Assembly (NCBI GenBank): GCA_963828445.1
Contig: CAWHFP010000021.1
Location: 310,001 to 374,000, forward strand
Origin: Bog-532 sp963828445
GTDB lineage: Bacteria; Actinomycetota; Actinomycetes; Streptosporangiales; Streptosporangiaceae
DNA length: 64,000 bases
Direction of reading: 5' to 3'
The translations under genes and the position numbers were made by a program. Positions within the stretch are counted from its first letter, which is position 1. Each line of letters starts with the position of its first letter. Under the pieces are notes generated by a model that was not told the origin of the DNA, ran no database searches, and saw only the letters and a program-made list of their open reading frames with translations. Positions 40,958 to 49,807 of this stretch are shown here, one piece after another.

Positions 40958-41368
40958 TCAGGCTTCTTCGGACGCGGCCGCGGCCACGGTTTCCGGGCGC
41001 TGGCCGATGGTGGCGTCGAGGCGGTCGGCGTCGAAGCAGGTGCGGTCGCCGGTGTGGCAGGCGGCCCCGACCTGGTCGACCTGGACCAGGATGGTGTCGC
41101 CGTCGCAGTCCAGGGCCACAGACTTGACCCACTGCTGGTGGCCGGACGTGTCACCCTTGACCCAGTATTCCTGGCGGCTGCGCGACCAGTAGGTGCAGCG
41201 GCCCGTGGTCAGGGTGCGATGCAGCGCCTCGTCGTCCATCCAGCCGACCATCAGCACTTCACCGGTGTCATGCTGCTGGGCCACGGCCGGGATCAGCCCG
41301 GCGTCGTCGCGCTTGAGGCGGCGGGCGATCTCGGGGTCCAGCTGGGACGGGCGGACGGCGTCGCTCAT
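40958..41368 (-). CDS. hisI: Phosphoribosyl-AMP cyclohydrolase
   Basis: Opens the purine ring of PR-AMP in histidine synthesis. LIPAVAQQHDTGEVLMVGWMDDEAL is the family start; Zn/Mg ligands lie in DCDGDTILVQVDQVG and AACHTGDRTCF. 136 residues, single-domain form (no HisE fused). It heads a minus-strand group that continues into the trp genes and is divergent from the DinB-like gene. Confidence 0.95.
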   Translation of the reverse strand: MSDAVRPSQLDPEIARRLKRDDAGLIPAVAQQHDTGEVLMVGWMDDEALHRTLTTGRCTYWSRSRQEYWVKGDTSGHQQWVKSVALDCDGDTILVQVDQVGAACHTGDRTCFDADRLDATIGQRPETVAAAASEEA

Positions 41369-41417
41369 ACCGGCCAGCCTAATAGGGGCGTCCTATCGCC
41401 GGGTCCGGACCACCGCC

Positions 41418-41423
41418 TACGAT
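41418..41423 (+). promoter_or_regulatory. Possible -10 box for a leaderless DinB-like mRNA
   Basis: TACGAT ends 6 bases before the ATG at 41430, and no ribosome-binding site lies between. Such spacing is characteristic of leaderless actinobacterial transcripts. A -35 box is not evident. Confidence 0.5.
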
Positions 41424-41429
41424 GCCCGG

Positions 41430-42098
41430 ATGGGATACGCGCGCGATGAACGGCTCGCTCTGTGCAGCACGCTGACCGAGGTGGACCCGGACGCGCCGAC
41501 GCTGTGCGCGGGCTGGACCGCCCGGGATCTCGCCGCCCACCTGGTGCTGCGCGAACGCCGGATGGACGCGGCCGCGGGTATCCCGGGCGGGCCGCTGGCC
41601 CGGCACACCGAGCGGGTCCAGCAGAAGCTGGCCGAACGCACGCCGTACCCCGGCCTGATCGAAATGATCGGCACCGGGCCGCCCCGGCTGTCGCCGTACG
41701 GGATCCCGGGGATGGACGAGCGGGTCAACACCGTGGAGTTCTTCGTGCACCACGAGGACGTGCGGCGCGGCCAGCCCAACTGGAAGCCGCGGGAACTGCT
41801 GCCCGGCTTGTCCGACGAGCTGTGGGGCCGGCTGAAGCTGGCCCGGTTCCTGCTGCGCAAGGTCCGGGTCGGCGTGGAGTACGCCCGCGAGGACGAGCCC
41901 GCCGGGGACGGCAGCGGCGGCGGAGCGGCGCCGTCCTACCGGATGCCGATCCACCGGGGCACCCCGGTGGTGACGGTGATCGGGACCCCGGCCGAGCTCA
42001 CGTTGTTCACGGCCGGACGGCGCGGGGCCGCTCAGATCCGGATGGACGGCGCCGAGGCCGCGGTGCAGATGGTGTCCCAGGCGACGTGGCGACTCTGA
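41430..42098 (+). CDS. DinB-like TIGR03085 family putative metal-binding protein
   Basis: 222 residues. The N-terminal four-helix-bundle segment (LCAGWTARDLAAHLVLRERR) carries the first His and VEFFVHHEDVRRGQPNW the later His residues of the DinB/maleylpyruvate-isomerase fold. The C-terminal part (PVVTVIGTPAELTLFTAGRRGAAQIRMDG) is the conserved GxPxELxLFxxGR region. Family members sit next to hisI in many actinobacteria; mycothiol-linked chemistry is known for relatives but not shown here. Gly/Ser insert at about residues 155-165. Confidence 0.82.
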   Translation: MGYARDERLALCSTLTEVDPDAPTLCAGWTARDLAAHLVLRERRMDAAAGIPGGPLARHTERVQQKLAERTPYPGLIEMIGTGPPRLSPYGIPGMDERVNTVEFFVHHEDVRRGQPNWKPRELLPGLSDELWGRLKLARFLLRKVRVGVEYAREDEPAGDGSGGGAAPSYRMPIHRGTPVVTVIGTPAELTLFTAGRRGAAQIRMDGAEAAVQMVSQATWRL

Positions 42099-42118
42099 TC
42101 AACCACCTTCGATAAAAA

Positions 42119-42496
42119 TCAGGAACGCATCTCCCGCTTGAGCCGTTCCAGTTCGGCGTCCACGTCCCCCGAGGACCGCACCGGGGCCGGCGTCGACGCG
42201 GGCGGCGCGACGGGCTCGGCGGTCCAGGCTTCGGCCGGCGCGACCTCGCGTCGCTTGGCCACCTCGCGTGGCCTCTCGTCGCGAACCTGGCGCTTGCGGG
42301 CCGCCTTGTCCTGCTTGACCTGGGCCCGGCGTTCCTGCATCAGCTTGTACTGACTGTGCGCCTTGACGGCAACGGCGATGATGGCCCCGATGACCAGCGC
42401 GATAAAGGCCCACTGGAGCAGGTGGAACACCGACTCGATGACGATAAAGGCGATCAGAGCGCCGAGCGCGATCATGACGACCTTGGCCCACCGCAT
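42119..42496 (-). CDS. Small membrane protein with two N-terminal helices and charged tail
   Basis: 125 residues. Two transmembrane helices (VVMIALGALIAFIVIESVFH and WAFIALVIGAIIAVAVKA) are followed by a basic, probably coiled stretch (YKLMQERRAQVKQDKAARKRQ), an Ala/Pro linker and a short C-terminal helix (VDAELERLKREM). A GGGGG stretch precedes the ATG at 42496. Function unknown. It is divergent from ppgK. Confidence 0.78.
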   Translation of the reverse strand: MRWAKVVMIALGALIAFIVIESVFHLLQWAFIALVIGAIIAVAVKAHSQYKLMQERRAQVKQDKAARKRQVRDERPREVAKRREVAPAEAWTAEPVAPPASTPAPVRSSGDVDAELERLKREMRS

Positions 42497-42639
42497 CAGC
42501 CGCCCCCTTTCCGCGGCTTAACACGCCCTGGAGGGGCATGTACTACCCACGAGCTTACTCGCGCGTTTGCGATACTGGGCAGGCTGAACCCGCCGGGGGC
42601 TGACGTTTCCGGCGGTTCGGGAGGGAGAGGGAGCAGATC

Positions 42640-43524
42640 ATGCACGCACTGGGCATTGACATCGGCGGTACCGGGATGAAGGCCGCGCCGGTCGATCTCG
42701 AGACTGGCAAGTTCCTGGCGGACCGGGTCAAGATCGCCACCCCGCGGCCGGCCGTGCCGGACGCGGTCGCCGAGGTCGTGCAGAAGCTGGTCGAGACGTT
42801 CTCCTGGTCCGGGCCGATCGGCTGCACGTTCCCGGGGGTGGTGGCCAACGGGGTGACCCGCACCGCGGCCAACCTCGACCCGGCCTGGATCGGCCTGGAC
42901 GCGCGGGCGCTGCTGTGCAAGGCGTCCGGGCAGGACATCCGGCTGATCAACGACGCCGACGCGGCCGGGGTGGCCGAGATGACGTTCGGCGCGGGCAAGG
43001 GCGAGCCGGGCACGGTGTTCATGGTGACGTTCGGCACCGGCATCGGCAGCGCGCTGTTCGTGGACGGCGTCCTGGTCCCCAACACCGAGTTCGGGCACAT
43101 CGAGATCCGCGGCAAGGACGCGGAGGAGCGGGCGTCCGAGCGGGCCAAGGTCGCGCACGACATGAGCTGGAAGCACTGGGCCAAGAACGTCAACGAGTAC
43201 CTCGAGCACATCGAGGCCCTGCTGTCCCCGCAGCTGGTCATCGTGGGCGGCGGGATCAGCAAGCAGTCGGAGAAGTTCCTGCCGCTGCTGCAGGGGCTGC
43301 ACGCGCGGGTGGTGCCGGCCGCGATGCACAACGACGCGGGCATCACCGGCGCGGCCATGGCCGCCCATCCGGGCTCGGCGGCGCCGGTGCGAGCGGGCGC
43401 GGGCGCCACCGCCAACCCCAGCCTGGCCGGCACGCCGGAGACGGCCGCGGTCCGGGGCGGCACCGGCAGCAGCGGGGACCAGGGCCTGCCCGGCTTCCCG
43501 GACCCGGGGCTGCCCCCGGGCTAG
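42640..43524 (+). CDS. ppgK: Polyphosphate glucokinase
   Basis: ROK-family kinase that phosphorylates glucose with polyphosphate (or ATP). MHALGIDIGGTGMKAAPVDL is the phosphate-binding loop; INDADAAGVAEMTFGAGKG holds the catalytic Asp; MVTFGTGIGSALFVDGVLVPNTEFGH is typical for PpgK and includes a substrate-contact Glu. The core ends near residue 245 and is followed by a Gly/Ala/Pro-rich tail of about 45 residues. GGGAGGGAGAGGGAG precedes the ATG. It converges with hisF with only 11 bases between the stops. Confidence 0.93.
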   Translation: MHALGIDIGGTGMKAAPVDLETGKFLADRVKIATPRPAVPDAVAEVVQKLVETFSWSGPIGCTFPGVVANGVTRTAANLDPAWIGLDARALLCKASGQDIRLINDADAAGVAEMTFGAGKGEPGTVFMVTFGTGIGSALFVDGVLVPNTEFGHIEIRGKDAEERASERAKVAHDMSWKHWAKNVNEYLEHIEALLSPQLVIVGGGISKQSEKFLPLLQGLHARVVPAAMHNDAGITGAAMAAHPGSAAPVRAGAGATANPSLAGTPETAAVRGGTGSSGDQGLPGFPDPGLPPG

Positions 43525-43535
43525 TCGCCCCGGGG

Positions 43536-44339
43536 TCAGCGCACCGGGCGCCCCGCGGCGCGGAGGGCGTCCTTGACCTGGCCGATGCGCAGGGCGCCGA
43601 AGTGGAAGACGCTGGCGGCCAGCACCGCGTCGGCGCCGGCGTCGACGGCCGGGGCGAAGTGGCCGACCTGGCCCGCGCCGCCGCTGGCGATGACCGGCAC
43701 CGTGACCACGTCGCGGACGGCGGTGATCAGTTCCAGGTCGAAGCCGGCTTCGGTCCCGTCGGCGTCCATCGAGTTGAGCAGGATCTCGCCCGCCCCGAGC
43801 TCGGCGCCGCGGCGAGCCCAGCCGACCGCGTCGATGCCGGTGCCGCGGCGGCCACCGTGGGTGGTGACTTCGAAACCGCTCGGCGGCGGGGTAGGTTCAG
43901 AGCCGTTCTGGCTGGTCCCAGGGTCGGGACCGGTGTAGCGGCGGGCGTCGACGGACAGCACCACGCACTGGGAGCCGAACCGCTGGGCCGCCTCGGCCAG
44001 CAGTTCGGGGCGGGCGATGGCCGCGGTGTTCAGTGACACCTTGTCCGCGCCCGCCCGCAGCAGCCGGTCCACGTCCTGCTCGCTGCGCACCCCGCCGCCC
44101 ACGGTCAGCGGGATGAACACCTGGGCCGCGGTGCGCCGCACCACGTCGTAGGTGGTCTCCCGGCCACCGCTGGACGCGGTGATGTCGAGGAAGGTCAGCT
44201 CGTCAGCGCCTTCGGCGTCGTAGGCGGCGGCCAGTTCCACCGGGTCGCCGGCGTCACGCAGGTCGCGGAAGTTCACGCCCTTGACCACCCGGCCCGCGTC
44301 CACGTCCAGGCACGGAATGACCCGGACGGCGACGGTCAT
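43536..44339 (-). CDS. hisF: Imidazole glycerol phosphate synthase subunit HisF
   Basis: Cyclase subunit that takes ammonia from HisH. The two catalytic Asp residues are in RVIPCLDVDAGRVVKG (D11) and VVLSVDARR; phosphate loops are TVGGGVR and ASGGAG. 267 residues; about 14 extra residues (GPDPGTSQNGSEPTPP) follow the second Asp strand, in a loop that is short in most HisF. The ATG overlaps the priA stop as ATGA. Confidence 0.95.
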   Translation of the reverse strand: MTVAVRVIPCLDVDAGRVVKGVNFRDLRDAGDPVELAAAYDAEGADELTFLDITASSGGRETTYDVVRRTAAQVFIPLTVGGGVRSEQDVDRLLRAGADKVSLNTAAIARPELLAEAAQRFGSQCVVLSVDARRYTGPDPGTSQNGSEPTPPPSGFEVTTHGGRRGTGIDAVGWARRGAELGAGEILLNSMDADGTEAGFDLELITAVRDVVTVPVIASGGAGQVGHFAPAVDAGADAVLAASVFHFGALRIGQVKDALRAAGRPVR

Positions 44340-45062
44340 GACGAAGCCGCCGTCGTCAGCGCTTCTTCCAAGGTGAAGGCGCCTTCGTAGAGAGCGGTGC
44401 CGACGATGGCCGCCTCCACGCCCAGCGGGACCAGGCTGGCGATGGCGCGCAGGTCGGCCAGGCTGGACACGCCGCCGCTGGCCACCACCGGCGCCGTCGT
44501 GTGGGCACAGACGTCGCGGAGGAGGTCCAGGTTGGGGCCGCGCAGCGTACCGTCCTTGAGCACGTCGGTCACTACGTAGCGGGCGCAGCCCTCGCTGTTC
44601 AGCCGGTCCAGGGTCGCGTGCAGGTCACCGCCCTCGGAGGTCCAGCCGCGGGCGGCCAGCCGGGTGCCCCGCACGTCGAGCCCGATCGCGATCCGGTCCC
44701 CGTGCGTGGCGATGACCGAACGGACCCAGTCCGGGTGTTCCAGCGCCGCGGTGCCGATGTTGACTCGTGCGCACCCGGTTCCCAGCGCCCGGGCCAGCGA
44801 CTCGTCGTCGCGGATGCCGCCGGACATCTCGACACTGACGTCGACCTTGCTGACCACCTCAGCCAGCAGGTCCGCGTTGGACCCGCGGCCGAACGCCGCG
44901 TCCAGGTCGACGAGGTGGATCCAGGACGCTCCGGCCCGCTGCCAGGCCAGTGCGGCCTCCATCGGGTCGCCGTACTGGCCGCCGCTGCCGGCTGACGCCC
45001 TGAACCAGCTGGACCGCGTGCCCTTCGGTTACGTCGACCGCGGGCAGCAGGGTGAGGGTCAT
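44336..45062 (-). CDS. priA: Bifunctional HisA/TrpF isomerase PriA, apparent +1 frameshift at 44990-44991
   Basis: TIM-barrel isomerase that serves both histidine (ProFAR) and tryptophan (PRA) synthesis in actinobacteria; the window has no trpF, which agrees. The start LTLLPAVDVTEGHAVQLVQG has the first catalytic Asp, IGLDVRGTRLAARGW and VVTDVLKDGTLRGPNL the second Asp and substrate contacts, and ASGGVSSLADLRAI the phosphate site. After VQGVS the frame breaks; deleting one C at 44990-44991 gives GSGGQYGDPMEAALAW and 241 residues. ATG 45062 overlaps the hisH stop by one base (TGATG). Confidence 0.93.
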
Positions 45063-45697
45063 CAGATTCCTTTGAGCCAGTTGGACAGCAGGGTGGCGCC
45101 GGCATCGCCGGACTTCTCCGGGTGGAACTGGGTCGCGGCCAGCGGGCCGTCCTCGACCGCGGCCGCGAACGGCTCGCCGTGGGTGGCCCAGGTGATCTGA
45201 GCCGCCGAATGGCGCAGCCCGGCGGCGCTGGCGTAGCGCAGGCCGTAGGAGTGCACGAAGTAGAAGCGGGTGTCGGCGCCGATCCCGGCGAACAGGGCCG
45301 ACCCGGCCGGTGGGCTCACCGTGTTCCAGCCCATGTGCGGCAGGACCGGGGCCTCCAGGCGTTCCACCGTGCCGGGCCACTGGCCGCAGCCCTCGCTGCG
45401 CAGGCCGTGCTCCTCCCCCGCGGCGAACAGCACCTGCATGCCGACGCAGATGGCCAGCACCGGGCGGCCGCTGGCCAGGCGCTGGGCGATGAGCTTGTCC
45501 CCGCCCACCGCGCGCAGCCCGGCCATGCAGGCCGCGAACGCGCCCACGCCCGGGACGACCAGGCCGTCCGCGTCCTGGGCGGCGTCCGGGTCGGCGGTCA
45601 CGGTGACGTCGGCGCCGACCCGGGCCAGGGCCCGTTCGGCCGACCGCAGGTTGCCCGAACCGTAGTCCAGCACGACCACCGAGCGGGCGGAGCTCAT
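45062..45697 (-). CDS. hisH: Imidazole glycerol phosphate synthase subunit HisH
   Basis: Class-I glutamine amidotransferase that supplies ammonia to HisF. VVVLDYGSGNLRSAERAL is the start; the nucleophile Cys is in PVLAICVGMQVLF and the His/Glu pair in ATQFHPEKSGDAG. 211 residues. It overlaps hisB upstream (ATGA) and priA downstream. Confidence 0.96.
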   Translation of the reverse strand: MSSARSVVVLDYGSGNLRSAERALARVGADVTVTADPDAAQDADGLVVPGVGAFAACMAGLRAVGGDKLIAQRLASGRPVLAICVGMQVLFAAGEEHGLRSEGCGQWPGTVERLEAPVLPHMGWNTVSPPAGSALFAGIGADTRFYFVHSYGLRYASAAGLRHSAAQITWATHGEPFAAAVEDGPLAATQFHPEKSGDAGATLLSNWLKGI

Positions 45698-46290
45698 AGA
45701 ACACCCTTGGTGCTGGGGATGCCGCCGGCCCGGGGGTCGGGAGCGAGCGCGCTGCGCAGGGCCCGGGCCACCGCCTTGAACTGGGCCTCCACGATGTGGT
45801 GCGGGTTACGCCCGTAGAGCACCCGTACGTGCAGGCAGATCGCGGCCGAGAACGCCATCGACTCGAACACGTGCCGGGTCAAGGTGGTGTCGTAGCTGCC
45901 GATCAGCGGAGCCATGGTGTCCGGCTCCTCGTGCACCACGTAGGGACGCCCGGACAGGTCCACCGCCGCCTGGACCAGGGTCTCGTCCAGCGGGATCAGG
46001 CTGTTGCCGAACCGGGTGATGCCGGACTTGTCGCCCAGGGCCTCGCGCAGGGCCTGGCCGACCGCGATCGACGTGTCTTCCACCGTGTGGTGAGCGTCGA
46101 TCTCGATGTCGCCCTTGGCCCGGACGGTCAGGTCCAGGCCACCGTGCTTGCCGAGCTGGCTGAGCATGTGGTCGAAGAACGGCACGCCAGTGTCCACCTC
46201 GACCACGCCGATGCCGTCCAGGTCCAGCTCGACCAGGATCTGGGTCTCGTGGGTGAGGCGCTCGACCCGCGCCCGTCGTTCCCGGTTCAC
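45694..46290 (-). CDS. hisB: Imidazoleglycerol-phosphate dehydratase
   Basis: Dehydrates IGP to imidazole-acetol phosphate. Mn-binding motifs are GVPFFDHMLSQLGKHGG, DIEIDAHHTVEDTSIA, FESMAFSA and GRNPHHIVEAQFKAVARAL. 198 residues, mono-functional form. It overlaps hisC by four bases. Confidence 0.96.
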   Translation of the reverse strand: MNRERRARVERLTHETQILVELDLDGIGVVEVDTGVPFFDHMLSQLGKHGGLDLTVRAKGDIEIDAHHTVEDTSIAVGQALREALGDKSGITRFGNSLIPLDETLVQAAVDLSGRPYVVHEEPDTMAPLIGSYDTTLTRHVFESMAFSAAICLHVRVLYGRNPHHIVEAQFKAVARALRSALAPDPRAGGIPSTKGVL

Positions 46291-47399
46291 GCCGGCACCA
46301 CCTCACTGAACGCGGCCCTGAACGCGGCCATCTCCGCTGGGGTGCCGACCGAGACCCGGAGCCAGCCGGGCGGCCCGACCTGCCGGATCAGCACGCCCCG
46401 GTCGACCAGCCCCTGCCAGACCGCGTCTCGGTCGGCGAACGGGCCGAACAGCACGAAGTTGGCGTCGGAGTCGGCCACCGACAGACCCCGGTCGCGCAGC
46501 CAGGTCACGCACTGGTCCCGCTCGGCCCGCAGCGCGGCCACGCTGGCCAGCGGATCCTCGGCGTGGGCGAGGGCGGCCCGGGCCACCGCCTGGGTCACCG
46601 ACGACAGGTGGTAGGGCAGCCGGACGATCAGCATGGTCCGGACCAGATCCGGATGCGCGGCCATATAGCCGACCCGGGCCCCGGCCATGGCGAAAGCCTT
46701 GGACATGGTGCGGGTCACGGCCAGGCGCGGATACTCCGGGAGCAGTGACAGCGCACTCGGGGTCCCGGCCCGGCGGAACTCGGCGTAGGCCTCGTCGACC
46801 ACGACCACACCGGGGGCGGCGTCGCACACGGCCCGGATCACGTCCAGCGGGACCGAGGTGCCGGTCGGGTTGTTGGGCGAGGTCAGGAACACCACCTCGG
46901 GCCGGGTGTCGCGGATCTGCGCCGCCGCCCGCTCGGGGTCGATGCTGAAATCCTCTTCCCGGCAGGCCGCGAACCACTCGGTGCCGGTCACCCGGGCGAT
47001 CAGCGGGTGCATGGAGTACGACGGCTCGAACCCCAGGGCCGCGTGGCCGGCGCCACCGAAGGCCTGCAGCAGCTGCTGAATAACCTCGTTCGACCCGTTG
47101 GCGGCCCACACCTGCTCGGCAGCCAGGCCGTGCTCCAGGTAGGCGGCCAGGTCCTGGCGCAGCGCGACCGCGTCCCGGTCCGGATAGCGGTTCAGGCCGC
47201 CGGCCACGGCCGCGACCGCGTCGGTGATGGCCTGAGCCACGCGCGCGGTGGGCGGGTACGGGTTCTCGTTGGTGTTCAGCCGGTACGGCACCGTCAGCTG
47301 CGGGGCCCCGTACGGCTCCAGGCCGGCCAGGTCCTCCCGCAACGGCAGCGCTGGCCAATTCGGGGCCGCCGGGTCGCTGGCGGTGACCGGGACGCTCAT
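46287..47399 (-). CDS. hisC: Histidinol-phosphate aminotransferase
   Basis: Fold-type I PLP enzyme. LNTNENPYPP near the N terminus, FLTSPNNPTGTSVPLDVI, VVDEAYAEF and the PLP lysine in TRTMSKAFAMAGARVGYM are diagnostic. ATG 47399 overlaps the hisD stop as ATGA; 370 residues. The open frame continues upstream only as an antiphase reading of hisD. Confidence 0.96.
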   Translation of the reverse strand: MSVPVTASDPAAPNWPALPLREDLAGLEPYGAPQLTVPYRLNTNENPYPPTARVAQAITDAVAAVAGGLNRYPDRDAVALRQDLAAYLEHGLAAEQVWAANGSNEVIQQLLQAFGGAGHAALGFEPSYSMHPLIARVTGTEWFAACREEDFSIDPERAAAQIRDTRPEVVFLTSPNNPTGTSVPLDVIRAVCDAAPGVVVVDEAYAEFRRAGTPSALSLLPEYPRLAVTRTMSKAFAMAGARVGYMAAHPDLVRTMLIVRLPYHLSSVTQAVARAALAHAEDPLASVAALRAERDQCVTWLRDRGLSVADSDANFVLFGPFADRDAVWQGLVDRGVLIRQVGPPGWLRVSVGTPAEMAAFRAAFSEVVPA

Positions 47400-48706
47400 T
47401 TCGGGACCCGGACCCGGACCGCGGCCACGTGCGCGGCCAGTTGCTCCTCGCCGCCGAGGGCGTCGATGAACGGCGCGGCCTCGGCCAGGCCCTCGCGGGC
47501 GCACTCGATCACGTTGATCAGCTTGAGGAACGGCAGCACGGTCAGGCCGGCCGCGTGCCGGGCGGTGCCGCCGGTCGGCAGCACGTGGTTCGACCCGGCC
47601 AGGTAGTCGCCCAGCGAGACCGGGGAGTAGGCCCCGGCGAAGATGGCGCCGGCGTTGCGGACCCGGGTCGCGACCTTGCCCGCGTCCTCGGTCTGCACCT
47701 CCAGGTGCTCCGGCGCCCAGGCGTCGGAAACGGCCAGGGCGCTGTCCACGTCGCGGACCAGCACGTAGGCCGACTGGCCGGCCAGGGCCTGCTCGATGCG
47801 CTCCCGGTTCAGCGCGGTCGGCAGCTGCTGGGCCAGCTCGGCCTCGACCCGGTCCGGCAGGCCCGGGTCGGAGGTGATCAGCAGGCAGGCGGCCAGCGGG
47901 TCGTGCTCGGCCTGGGCGATCAGGTCGGCGGCCACGAACGCCGGGTCGGCGGTGTGGTCGGCGATGATGGCGATCTCGGTCGGGCCGTTCTCGCCGTCGG
48001 TGCCCACCACCCCGCCCAGGATCCGCTTGGCCGCGGCCACGTACACGTTGCCGGGCCCGGTCAGCACGTCGGCGGGCGCGCACACGTCGGTGCCGTAGGC
48101 GAACATGGCCAGGGCCTGGGCCCCGCCCACCGCGTGCACCTCGTCCACGCCGAGCAGCGCGCAGGCGGCCAGCACGGCCGGGTGCGGCAGGCCGCCGGTC
48201 TCCTGCTGCGGCGGTGAGGCCACCGCGACCGAGGACACCCCGGCCACCTGGGCCGGTACCACGTTCATGACCACCGAGGACGGATAGGCGACCAGGCCGC
48301 CCGGCACGTACACCCCGGCGCGCGAGACCGGCACGTAGCGCGCGGTCACGCTCAGGCCGTCGGCCGGTGAGACCGTGTTCTCGGCGGGCGGCAGCTGGGC
48401 CTCATGCACCAGCCGGGCCCGCCGGGCCTCCTCCTCGAGGGCGCGGGCCACGGCCGGATCGATGGCGCTGAGCGCGGCGTCGAGAGCCTCGGGCGGGACC
48501 AGGGTCGTTTCCAGGTCCACGCCGTCGAACCGGGCGGTGTACTCGCGGACCGCGGCGGCACCGCGCTGGCGTACGTCCTCGCACACCGGGCGGATCTGCT
48601 CGGCGGCCGCGGCCACGTCCAGGGTGGCGCGGGGCAGAATTGAGGACAGGCTGACCCGGCTGAGCGCGGCCGGCTCGCGGTCACGCAGGTCGATACGGGA
48701 AATCAC
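47396..48706 (-). CDS. hisD: Histidinol dehydrogenase
   Basis: Two-step NAD+ oxidation of histidinol to histidine. ARYVPVSRAGVYVPGGLVAY, DVLTGPGNVYVAAAKR, GPTEIAIIADHTADP, LIAQAEHDPLA and SLGDYLAGSNHVLPTGGTA contain the Zn ligands and catalytic residues of the family. 436 residues. It is the first histidine gene of the run hisD-C-B-H-priA-hisF, whose members all overlap at start and stop. Confidence 0.97.
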   Translation of the reverse strand: MISRIDLRDREPAALSRVSLSSILPRATLDVAAAAEQIRPVCEDVRQRGAAAVREYTARFDGVDLETTLVPPEALDAALSAIDPAVARALEEEARRARLVHEAQLPPAENTVSPADGLSVTARYVPVSRAGVYVPGGLVAYPSSVVMNVVPAQVAGVSSVAVASPPQQETGGLPHPAVLAACALLGVDEVHAVGGAQALAMFAYGTDVCAPADVLTGPGNVYVAAAKRILGGVVGTDGENGPTEIAIIADHTADPAFVAADLIAQAEHDPLAACLLITSDPGLPDRVEAELAQQLPTALNRERIEQALAGQSAYVLVRDVDSALAVSDAWAPEHLEVQTEDAGKVATRVRNAGAIFAGAYSPVSLGDYLAGSNHVLPTGGTARHAAGLTVLPFLKLINVIECAREGLAEAAPFIDALGGEEQLAAHVAAVRVRVPK

Positions 48707-48710
48707 CCGC

Positions 48711-49453
48711 TCAGTCTACGGAGCGGGCCTCATGCCCGCCGTCTTCGTCCATATTGCGGACACCGGGGCTGCGGTTGCCCCGGACGTAGGCCACCAGCTC
48801 GGGCAGGCCGATGGCCAGGGCCGCGAACAGCGGCCAGAAGATCAGCGCGCTTTTCGCGCCCAGCGCCAGCGACGCGTGCAGATAGGTGCCGTTCGGCCTG
48901 GTCAGCAGCGCATGGTGGAACGAGGCGCGGCCGTCGTTGACGCCGATCCACCACATGATGGCGGTCGCGCCCAGTCCGCCCAGGATCAGGCCCAGGGCGG
49001 CGGCCGGGCCGTGGGCACCGTCGCGGCGGCGGACCACGTACCGGTAGCCGAGGATCCCGGTGAGCAGGCCGCCGACGGTGGCGATCAGCACGAACCAGGC
49101 GTCGGCCGCGATGAACGCGGTGGTCTCGGCGTTGACCACGTCGGCCGCGCCGCGGCTGACGACCTGGGCCAGGGCGCGGGGGGCGACCAGGACCCAGAGG
49201 TAGGCGGCGGGAATGCCGAGGACGGCGGTGCCGGCCAGCGTGGCCAGGAACGTGATGATGGTGGTGAGGGTGATGCGCGGGAAGTGCCTGGGTTGGCTGT
49301 GGTCTGCGGGGCGCGGAATTGGGATTGCTGCTGGGACCCGAGCGTGCTAGTGTCGTTGGGACTGGAGGTGGCAGTGACGGTGTTGTGACTTGAGGGCAGC
49401 GGGGGTGAGGGGTCGGGGAGCGGGGTGCCGTAGGGCGGGGTGTCGTGGTTCAC
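48711..49453 (-). CDS. Four-helix membrane protein upstream of hisD, apparent -1 frameshift near 49287
   Basis: GTG 49453 opens a Pro/Ser/Thr-rich cytoplasmic N terminus of about 55 residues (NHDTPPYGTPLPDPSPPLP). After the apparent indel come four hydrophobic helices: ITFLATLAGTAVLGIPAAYL, FVLIATVGGLLTGILGYRY, AAALGLILGGLGATAIMWW and SALIFWPLFAALAIGLPELV, then a charged tail. Adding one G at 49287-49288 gives 247 residues. The layout resembles DUF2567-type actinobacterial membrane proteins, but I cannot confirm the family. It ends 4 bases before hisD. Confidence 0.72.
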
Positions 49454-49458
49454 GGTGG

Positions 49459-49752
49459 TCAGGCCACGCCCTCGACGAACAGCAGGCGGCGGCCCAGGGC
49501 GGACTGCCGCACCGTCAGCGCCTCGGCGTACTCCGGGGACGCGTACCACTCGCGGGCCCGGGCCAGGTCCGGGAACTCCACGATCACCACCCGCTCGTCC
49601 GGGGGCCACTCCCCCTCCGGAACCTGTGGCTCGACCATGCGCGCCAGGTACCGGCCGCCGTATCTGGCGATGGAATCCGCGGCCAGGTCCCGGTAACGCC
49701 GGGCCTGCTCCTCGTCGTAGACCTCGACCTCGGAGATCACATACGCGGCCAT
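49459..49752 (-). CDS. DUF1330 family protein
   Basis: A 97-residue dimeric alpha/beta-barrel-like protein: AAYVISEVEVYDEEQARRYRDLA, YGGRYLARMVEPQVPEGEWPP, VVIVEFPDLARAREWYASPEY. These are the conserved blocks of DUF1330. ATG 49752 is preferred over the in-frame ATG at 49761, three codons earlier; sequence further upstream is low complexity. Function unknown. Confidence 0.85.
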   Translation of the reverse strand: MAAYVISEVEVYDEEQARRYRDLAADSIARYGGRYLARMVEPQVPEGEWPPDERVVIVEFPDLARAREWYASPEYAEALTVRQSALGRRLLFVEGVA

Positions 49753-49807
49753 GGGCCCCATTCTGCCCGCTTCCCGGCGCGCTTCAGACTGGGCCTCGGA
49801 CTGGGCC

